Of a stretch of DNA of 64,000 nucleotides, positions 46,217-64,000 are shown piece after piece (the stretch's first letter is position 1; every line of letters begins with the position of its first letter). Origin of the DNA: Zoroaster sp. YZ-2022 (lineage: Eukaryota > Echinodermata > Asteroidea > Forcipulatida > Zoroasteridae); assembly GCA_029582265.1 (NCBI GenBank), contig CM055827.1, forward strand, positions 977,074-1,041,073, given 5' to 3'. The position numbers and the translations under genes were made by a program. The notes below the pieces were generated by a model that was not told where the DNA came from, ran no database searches, and worked only from the letters and a program-made list of their open reading frames with translations.

Positions 46217-49200
46217 TTGAAACCACTATACATTATTCGCAAAACAATGGTAATCTCAACCAACATAAATGATCAGTTTGACATCAACCTTACTTGATGT
46301 CAAGTTGATATCAAACATCCCTTAAAATTGTCTAACTCGAGCTGCCAAGGTACTGTGATCACAGGCAGTACCGGGGATCATGTAAGATGTATCGCCCATG
46401 TTTTTCGCTGTTTTCTTGTTTATCGAAACATTGCAATTTTACTTGAGGAAAAGAAAACAAATACTATAAGATTATAAATTTCACAAAATATTCATGAGAA
46501 GTATGATAACTAATAAATAGGCCTATGTCCCCCTCCCCCCCAAAAAATAAATAAAAAAATACAGTTATGCTGGGTCTCAGCATAAAATTAATTTGGACAC
46601 TAAAATAAAGTTTCTGACATTGATTATGTGAAATATTTCATTTTAAAGTATTTGCTTGTTTTTCCCCCAAAAGTAATGTTTCTATAAAGAGGACATTTAG
46701 TGCACAGTGCGCTGCGGCGGGCGTTACATATTTAATTTAGGGGTATGCATGCACCCCGTCCCATTCAACATGAGATTTAAGCTAGAATTTGGAAAAGGGG
46801 TTATATGTATTGAAAAGAAAACCTGTTTTAATTAATTGCCTCATTATTAAATAAATTCACACAAAACTATGATTCGATCTCATGATTATTTTGTGAAATG
46901 TGTCATTTTAAAGTATTTTTTTAAGTTACGAAAATTGCCGTTAAAATGGTGAAACATTCAAGTTATATATCTTCAATAAATCATAAATCAATTCTTCCGG
47001 GATACATTTTTACTTTGCCGCAACATCAATGCTTACATTATACACATTATGTAATAATCATTGATTTAATGATTATAAATCTATAGGCAATTATAGCCGA
47101 CATCGTTGCTAATGCTTCAAGGATTTTATAGTGTGAATATTTTTTGTTAAACAAATAGTCGTATTTGTATAATGGATATTATACCGTCCCAAAACAGTAA
47201 AGAGGTTATGCCCACGAAAGGCTGTAATTTTCATTCATAAAAACCTACAATGAATAATTAATCAAGCTGCATATTTTCATTTGTAAGAACAATAGTTTAT
47301 TCAAATTAAACAAAACAATTCTAAACCTATAAAAACATGTTGCAGTGTAAGATGAAATATTTACATTTTGTTAAAACTCGATATTGGAATATACAAATAA
47401 TTAAACATGTACATGTACATTATTATCAAAAACCATATAGACACTTGTATTTGGCATAACCCTGTACACTAGTACAGATTGAATCGAAAAGTATAAGAAA
47501 TTAAAAGTGTTCTGCAATGAATGCTTTCACATACCAGTAGAATGGAATGTTTGTTTAAATACAAAATAACACCTTACTGTTTGGTCTAGGTAGGAATAAA
47601 AAAAAAAAGCACAGCAGCAACAAATTAATATGCAAGGAACCACCTCATTTATGTTATCAATGGTGATTTCTTATTAGATATTGTTTGAAAGTTCTTTATA
47701 AATTTTCCACTATTATGAAGTAACATTCAAGTAACATTTTTTGCCATTTTCTAAAATGTTTAACAATAAAAAGCATTAAAAATGTCACACTTATTTGTGA
47801 AGCTTTTACTGAGATCAATATTTTGTATTAAATTAAATTCCCAACTGATATATACAAATGTAGTTTTACTAAATAGCAAACAATATTTCATATTTTCTAT
47901 TACAAGTGTTCAATCTTTGATCACTCTAAACCATCTTATCTGCAAAATAAACCCTGTTACTGTAACCAAATAATCTTGAGTAAAAAAAATCTCCATGAAG
48001 GTCGAGTAAGCTTTTCAAGTTCTCAAAATATATCACAAAAACAATCTGTTTTTGAATTCTGATATTACACTACACTTATTAGTATATTTTAACTAGTGAT
48101 ACTTGAACCAAAATAATTGTTGAACACTTATCAGACAATACTTTAATACCAGTGTCTTAATAAATTAAGTTTACAACAGGTTTACTGATAGAGTGACCTT
48201 CATAATCAAACATTTCCTTATTTTATATTTTTTAACATAGTTATCAATATCAATGTATGCTTCAATGAAGCTTAGTGTACTCTTTTTTTCTCATGAAGCA
48301 AAATAGTTTTGAAAGATTAGTTTGCATTCTTACAATGAACATTTAAGTATATCAGGAACCACATTAGTATATCATTTATGTATTTACAGCTTAGGTGCCT
48401 TGGAAATAAGATTCTAGGGGAAATAAATCATAAGTTGATTAACATAACCAAAACAAACTTCAAATATTATTTTTAAAAAATAACATGTTTACCTTAAAAT
48501 GTTCCGATTGTCCTTGTACACCTTTAGTAATTACCCGATAACAAAATAACCAAATTATAATATTAAAAAACTTAATTGATGTAAAGTCAGTGATGGTACC
48601 AAATATCCTGAGAAATTATTCCATATGACATGCTGGTTTTTTTTAGAAAACGTGAAATGTATTACAAACTTGAAATGGATCCCGGCCATGATCCATTTTC
48701 CACATTAGAATGAATGCAAACAAATCTGAATAAATGTTCACTATTTTCTTGTTAACCACACAATGAAATAAGCTGAAATTTTCTTAAGTTGGTTTTTATA
48801 CATGTTGATTCTTATAAAATATAGATCCATTTACAGACATTTTACCAATGGTCTACAATCCCTTACCAATAGAAGAATTATCTTGTGCCTAAAATAAAAA
48901 TGAAATTCAAGGCAGCAAAGATCCACATCAGCTTGTTCCTGAACATACTGCTTAGTAAGATGGAAAACAATCCAATAACTTTTTGGAATTGCCAAAGATC
49001 AAAAGTTTATATAATTATTTCTCTTCATAGTATAGACTGTTAGATTTTATATTAGTGTAACTATCAGGGTTTTTTACGAATATAATGAATTTTGTATAAT
49101 AAATATTCAAGTTATTTTAACATATATTAATCATATCTTTTTTAGTGTACCTCCTTATCTGCAAAACACTTTCAAATGAGGGAACATTACACCAAACTTG

Positions 49201-49887
49201 TTAACAATTTAAAAAAAACATTCCAAACATGTTTTTAAAAAAAGGGAAGGAAGTTTGAAAAAGGAAAGGAAGCTTGGATTAGTTTTCTTTTATTTTTGAA
49301 GATGGTCCTCTTTTTTCATTGAAGGTATCTGCCAGCTATTAAATACAAGCAATTGTTTAAAAGAAACATTAAATCTTGTGGTTTCAATGAATGGAATCAT
49401 CCTTACAATTTGACTTAAGAAAAGATGAATACAAATACAGCTTCAGACAGTAGACAATGGCTTTAAAATTGTTTTATAAAAGTGCAAAATTCAGCAAAAC
49501 TGAACAAAGAGAGACGGTGTTTTACTTCTCAAACTTAATAAATAAGCTGAAGCTTTCACAGGTTAATTATTTATTGTATATGTTGATTTAAAGAAGAATG
49601 TAGGGTCTACCCACAGTGGTCAGCACCGGAAACCTGACCAGCACTCAGGGCCCCACAACCACCACTGGCAAAAAGTTTGTCTTTACCTTACCTTACCTTA
49701 CCTCACCCCACCCCACCCCACCCCACCCCAATTTCTGGGGGTTTTTGGGTTTTTTTTCCCGGCAATAAAAAATTCCTGGGCAGAGTCCCAAGTATGGATA
49801 TTTTTAAGCAGTTTGCTAAGATTCCAACAGTGTATAATAGCTGTGTGTTATTGCTTGATGTCATTAGTATCTGAGGTCATTGGCGGC
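46217..49887. other. AT-rich stretch between membrane-protein gene and CDK2
   Basis: No coding sequence, RNA gene or delimited mobile element recognised. The part nearest CDK2 may be its 3' UTR on the minus strand. A (CCTTA)n/(CCCAC)n microsatellite is at about 49683-49730. Confidence 0.4.
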
Positions 49888-59277
<9,390 letters not shown>

Positions 59278-62200
59278 ATGGCGTCCGTCGGATCACTTGC
59301 TGCTGAAGCTTTACGCAGAAAGGAACGCTTAAAATCGTTGAGACAAAGACAACAAGGGGATTCAGAGGTATCACAGATATCACAGATAATCGGACAATGC
59401 CGACTCTATAAAAACGTATTTTTTGTCAATAAGAGAAAATGTAGGCCTAAAGAACAATAAAACGACATTGTTTGATGCCATGACAATGAAGACGTTAAGG
59501 TTAACGTTACAAAATGTTTTTTATTGTTCAATTCAACAGAGGGCGCTTTTTTCACCGATCATTCCGATCCTAAGTATTAGGCCAAAAGAATGAAAGTCAT
59601 AGATTTGCGTCCGGGAAATTTCGAAAACACATGAGGCTTTTTTTCATTATTCATTATTCATTATTTCCATTGATCATTAATAACAGCGCAATCACAAGAT
59701 GTTTCTTCTAATTTGACGTATTCTTAATCACTTTGTGTACATGCTTTCATGGGTAAAAGAGGAGTAACAAGGAGAATTTTGGTCATTAAGGCTCTTTTTT
59801 TATTGTTTTGCACCTCTTTATTGGGAGAGGAGATTGAACATTCCTGTCACTGCCTGTGCACGTGCGTGTCGCCGTATGTATGGTCGCCTGTGTACGTACG
59901 TGCATCATTATACGTGCGGGCCGCACACACAGGCATAAGATACGAAGGCTCAACTGCGAACGTGTTGTGCATGTGAAGGGCGGTACAGTTGCAGGTGCGG
60001 ATCGGACGGAGTTTACCAAACAGTTTTAGCGCGATGCGACCTTTTTTGTGAACGACGTACGCGGGACTAAGACGTGTATTAAGAGAACATGTGCTATAAA
60101 TAAATGATTATAGCGCACATACTGGTGGAAAATTTGGTAAAAACTTCGTTTTACTGATGTGGATGATTTGGAACTAAATTTGTTTGGTGGAAATACCTTT
60201 TTTGTGCAAATAATGATTTTTTTGGCAAATAATGAAAAATTTAGGCGGGAGCTTTCGGGACATGCGGGCGGAGGACGCAAATCTATGACTTTCATTCTCA
60301 TGGCCTTACAGTATTATTTTAGTTTATTGGTTTTTTTTATTGTCATTAACTTTAAGTCTTTAAACTCTTTATATAACTAGTCTTACATGGGAAAATGATG
60401 TAGAATAACTTACAACCGCCACTTTTTCTATCCAAATATGACAAATAGGCCTATCAGTATCACAGATTTTTCTTTAAAAGATGACAGACATGATAGGTAT
60501 GTGCGTATCCCACGCATTGTCGCAAATCTGTTCGGCCGCGGCCTCAATCTCGGGTTGAATCGCCGTGGCGAAGACACCGTGGAGATAGCGCTTTGTAACG
60601 TTTCGCTGAGGCCGTTCTTTTTGACGCGTGCCAGGAGATTTTTTGAAGGCGTAGATCAAATATTCTACTTCAACCTCGTTCTCAAATTTTCTGAATGCGG
60701 CATCTAGAAGTTTCCAAAAAATATTCTCGAAATTTGGGTTCGCTCTTGCTCATCAAAACCATCGACGATTTACCAAAAGTTTAGTAAAATCACTTATCAA
60801 ACCACAAAAATCATTTTTCTATACTTGTTTTCTACCTCTTGGCCAATTTTGACGCGATTGATCGTCTCCCAGTTATGTTTTTGACTCCCCAAACATCGAT
60901 GTCAACCAAAGATTGTATTGCGCCGCGTTCAGCGCTATAGACCTACCAATTTTCAGTCCGATAAATCGTCCGTTTAAACCTACATCGGTAACACAATATT
61001 AAATATTAGTTTACATGAACTTATTTCATTTTTTTCTTCATATTTCCAGTCCAATATCATTTATTGTTTTTATAATGTTTAATTAAATCAGGGATAAGAA
61101 TTTCATGGATTTCAGTATAAATATTAAAAATTCTCAGATTTGAGTGATTTTTTTTCTCTATTTTTTAAAATCTATTTTCATTATTTTGTTTTATATTTCC
61201 AGTCCAATATAATTTATAAATTGTTTTAATATTAAATTAAATCAGGGATGAGAGGCTTTCGAAGATTTTAGTGTAAAAATATGAAAACAATCCTCAGATT
61301 TGAGTAATTTATTTTTTTTCATAATTTTTTTAATTTATTTATTTGTTTTTTTAACACATTTCTTTTGTATTTCTTATTTGTAAATCAGCACTACAAAAGA
61401 AACTAATCATTGAATTAGCCTGGAAATAGGTTGTTATTCTTCCTCTTTTCCCAAGCATTCCAGTGATACCAACCTTTTGAAAATTGGACAAGAATTAAGA
61501 AAGTTATGATATGGAATCCGAGAAAATCTAGGAAACGGGTCACAAGTCAAATTTACATTTCTTTTGTTTTTCCTTATAAAATAATTGCCATTTACGGGCC
61601 TAAAATTGCCGGATTCAACATGTCATAACTTCCTTATTTTTGGTCACAGGAAGATGATCCTTATATCATTGTAATCGTCTATTCAAGACCTTGACAATGA
61701 TACCAGTTGTATTGGAATCTGTTGATTTTGAAAATTTTTGTCACATAGCTAGACATGACAGAGACTGAGTCTCTTCCTTCCTCCATGGTCAGACAGAGGA
61801 CACAAGCAAGTTAATATTAGGCCTAGAACTAGGAGAAGAAATATAACATTAGTCAAGTGAGGATTGGAAATGATATTTTGGGAGATTTTGAGCAGTGAAT
61901 GTATCCACATCCAGGGAAATGTTGGCCATTTTGTCGTCTGCTAAAAATACATGCTTTAACATTAGGCCCTATGCACAAGTGGTGCTGGTGGTTGGATTCG
62001 ACGAATCAAGTCAACTCGTACGCGTGCCAACTCGTACGCATACCAACTCGTACACCTACCAACTCGTACGCATAATTTTTCAATTGTTCAAGTTGAAATA
62101 AAGATGATTGTGTTCAAATATTTGACCAATTCTCTGTTTTTTCCCCAACAGATGAAGCTAACAATGATGATGGATTGATGGCAAGCTTTGTTACACAAAC

Positions 62201-62966
62201 ATTAACTAAATGTTTTAATTTTCACCCCCTTCAAATTTCACATTGGTTTCTTAACGTTTAATACTCAACTGTCCTTAATTAAAATAAAAAATAATACTCA
62301 CACAAAATACAATTAATTAACAAACTTGATGATCATAATTACAGGAAAAATTCCATTAAAATAATAATTAATATTTAATGCTCAACGGCCTTTTTTCAAA
62401 TTAATAAATTAAACTCACACACAATATAATTAATTAATCACAGCAAAAAATACGGTCCGTTATACTTAATACATTACTTGGACATAAATAATCATTACTA
62501 AACACAACCATAACAACGGTCCATAAAAATATTTATTGGGCCTACTGAGTACGATTTAGCACGCCGGTGTACAAGTTGAAATCCTGTCGAGTATGAGGTG
62601 GTAGAAGTACGAGTTAGTAAGTGTACCAGTTGGCACGCATACGAGTTGACTCGAATTCGGATTCGACATTCTTTTCCTTAAACGTTAACGTTAGGCCGAC
62701 AAACTTCATCATAATTATATAACATTGACGTTAGTCTAAAAAGTAACTTATAAGTTATAATGTTAATCAAAGGTTAGTTTTATTATGTATTGCTTGAAAA
62801 ACTTGGTAAAGGGTTGAAATGAACACTTAACAATGTTGTACCTTTTCTTTTTTAGTTTAAAGAGTTAAAACACAAATGTAACAATGTTTCAATTTCAGAA
62901 TGCTGAAAATACGGAGCCACCTACAAAGAAGATTCACACAGAAGAGGCAGATATTGAAGAGAAAAG
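59278..62966 (+). CDS. CCDC12: CCDC12-like spliceosome-associated protein, 5' part only (exons 1-2)
   Basis: Exon 1 is 59278-59367 (30 codons, donor GAG|GTATCA). Exon 2 is 62899-62966 (acceptor TTTCAG, donor AAAAG|GTAG). The gene continues past the right edge. Exon 1 encodes a short N-terminus and then LAAEALRRKERLKSLRQRQ, which closely matches the start of human CCDC12 (EEEALRRKERLKALRE). Exon 2 encodes a charged segment, PPTKKIHTEEADIEEKR. CCDC12 is a small coiled-coil protein (cwf18 family) found in the spliceosome. An in-frame ATG at 59212 would add 22 residues. I prefer 59278 because it sits in AACATGG and matches where the family begins. Intron 1 is 3.5 kb and holds two inverted-repeat elements. 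The gene faces away from CDK2. Confidence 0.85.
59588..60297. mobile_element. Inverted-repeat element in CCDC12 intron 1
   Basis: Perfect 25-bp terminal inverted repeats start GAATGAAAGTCATAGATTTG at 59588 and end at 60297. No clear target duplication. The interior has GC-rich patches with CGTACGT words and no recognised protein. Confidence 0.75.
60440..60780. other. GC-rich island with overlapping open frames, unassigned
   Basis: This block is clearly more GC-rich than the AT-rich intron around it. On the minus strand a frame of about 90 codons is open to a stop near 60470 and includes FWKLLDAAFRKFENEVEVE and FKKSPGTRQKERPQRN. An overlapping plus-strand frame (60438-60707) is open too. No family is recognised and no clear splice sites were found. 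It could be a decayed mobile-element fragment. Confidence 0.35.
61996..62667. mobile_element. Element whose inverted ends are arrays of 16-bp tandem units
   Basis: At the left, four 16-bp units CAACTCGTACGCGTGC, CAACTCGTACGCATAC, CAACTCGTACACCTAC and CAACTCGTACGCATAA run in tandem (62011-62076). At the right, inverted units (GAGTTAGTAAGTGTAC, CAGTTGGCACGCATAC, GAGTTGAC) mirror them (62600-62650). Outer ends with ATTCGAC words bracket the whole. The interior is AT-rich and non-coding. Confidence 0.7.
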
Positions 62967-63265
62967 GTAGACCAATGGCAATAACTGGAAAATTATAAAG
63001 GATAGACGTAACTTTAAAGATGAGATATAGGATTGGTAATTCAAAAGTAACCAAGTGGTAAAATGTTAATGGTAAATGTACCAATCTTCCCTTGAAATAT
63101 AATGACGTCTGAGATTATGTCATTTGAATGAATAATAATCAGCCATTCCACGACATTTCAGGTATCATTTTATATGAGAATCAGAAATGCTTCTGTTCCT
63201 TCTAAATATCACTTTTGGAAAGCACATGTACAGTCATCATTAGTGTGGCCAACCTGACCTCTGAT

Positions 63266-63479
63266 CAGCGGCGGCGCAAGGGGGGGCAAATGCCCCCGGT
63301 TACTTTCTTTGCCCCCCCCCCCAATTTGCCCTCCCCCCCCTCCCCAATTTTTTCCCTGATGTTAAGTCAATGCTTTTTCAGCAGTACAAAATTACATTAA
63401 AGATTAATGTTTGTTCCCCCTTAAATTTAAGCTTTCCCCCTCTTGCCCCCCCAGTGTAACAGGTCTGGTGCCGCCGCTG
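63266..63479. mobile_element. hAT-like MITE (CAGCGGCGGC ends), 214 bp
   Basis: The ends CAGCGGCGGCGC and GTGCCGCCGCTG are bounded by perfect 8-bp duplications CCTCTGAT at 63258-63265 and 63480-63487. The interior has long C runs (CCCCCCCC). CAG-type ends with an 8-bp duplication are the hAT pattern. Non-coding. It lies in a CCDC12 intron. Confidence 0.9.
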
Positions 63480-63551
63480 CCTCTGATGGTCAGTGAATCT
63501 TGCAGTCAGTCTAGGCGTGCCTATGATGATTGCACATACACTCACCACGTT

Positions 63552-63877
63552 GTGTGCCCGGAAGAAGGTCGTAAGGCTCTATGATCTTCTTCCGGGCACA
63601 CAAAGTACAACTTTTTGTTCCAGCAGAAGGTCGTAAGCAATAACATGGCTCCTTTGAAAAAAAGTAGGGCATAACTGTTATATATTTGTTGCTAGAATTA
63701 CTCCCAAGACATGTTTTTCCATTCCCATGCAGAATTTAACTTTCTTACAATGACTTATAAATGGCAGAAAAACGACCAAACTTTCACACTCAGTTTTCTT
63801 GAAACACAATTTTGCACATTAATTTCTTACGACCTTTTGCTGGTCACACTTTCATTACATCCTTCTTCCGGGCACAC
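63552..63877. mobile_element. Inverted-repeat element with a doubled terminal arm
   Basis: GTGTGCCCGGAAGAAGG at 63552 is mirrored both at 63585-63601 (making a 50-bp hairpin) and at 63861-63877. A second pair, AGAAGGTCGTAAG near 63626 and CTTACGACCTTTTGCTGG near 63827, is nested inside. Non-coding. It lies in a CCDC12 intron. Confidence 0.65.
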
Positions 63878-64000
63878 GGCGACCAGTGGTGTTTCACTGT
63901 AGGTCAAAGCTCACAAAAAGCATGACGGGAATGGCTCTTTAAACCACATTTATTGTTTTGACTTAATTAATATATAATGCAGGAAACCTGTTTTTAAAAA

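Overview
This is animal nuclear DNA, probably from an invertebrate and most likely a marine deuterostome such as an echinoderm, hemichordate or cephalochordate. That assignment rests on small GT-AG exons spread through long AT-rich introns, on the protein variants, and on a dense mix of SINEs, CR1/L2-like LINEs, hAT, TTAA-type and mariner-like repeats. I cannot name the species. There are no operons or prokaryotic features. Five protein-coding genes are supported, and I placed their exons by hand from reading frames plus splice signals.

Layout. (1) 2.24-14.06 kb, minus strand: a complete 14-exon BZW/5MP gene, a translation regulator related to eIF5 (421 codons). (2) 22.05-28.62 kb, plus: SEM1/DSS1, a small acidic 26S proteasome lid and BRCA2-binding protein (3 exons, 78 aa). 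(3) 32.33-43.94 kb, minus: a 14-exon type I membrane glycoprotein of 653 aa with two related extracellular modules, not firmly identified. (4) 49.89-58.64 kb, minus: a complete 7-exon CDK2 (298 aa) whose usual APE tripeptide reads ATE. (5) From 59.28 kb, plus: the first two coding exons of CCDC12, which runs off the right edge. CDK2 and CCDC12 are head to head across about 635 bp holding an E2F-like site and two inverted CCAAT boxes.

Between and inside the genes the DNA is mostly transposon debris, and much of it can be delimited to the base by target-site duplications. There are two TTAA-flanked elements that each carry a broken THAP domain (Kolobok-like). Four further TTAA-flanked MITE groups are present. 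There are hAT-like MITEs of three families with exact or near-exact 8-bp duplications. Two TA-flanked families, two 5'-truncated copies of one LINE and a tRNA-Leu-like SINE are also seen. The SINE and the LINE share their 3' tail. Several insertions are nested, which gives a relative order of events. A broken copy of a repeat-associated protein family lies in a CDK2 intron. Minisatellites include a 1.2-kb array that is G-rich on the sense strand and stops 15 bp from a splice donor.

The genes look like ordinary conserved housekeeping neighbours and do not form a pathway. The most unusual observations are the two THAP fossils in TTAA elements, the LINE/SINE shared tail, the inverted-repeat element built of 16-bp tandem units, the ATE variant in CDK2, and the two-module membrane protein.
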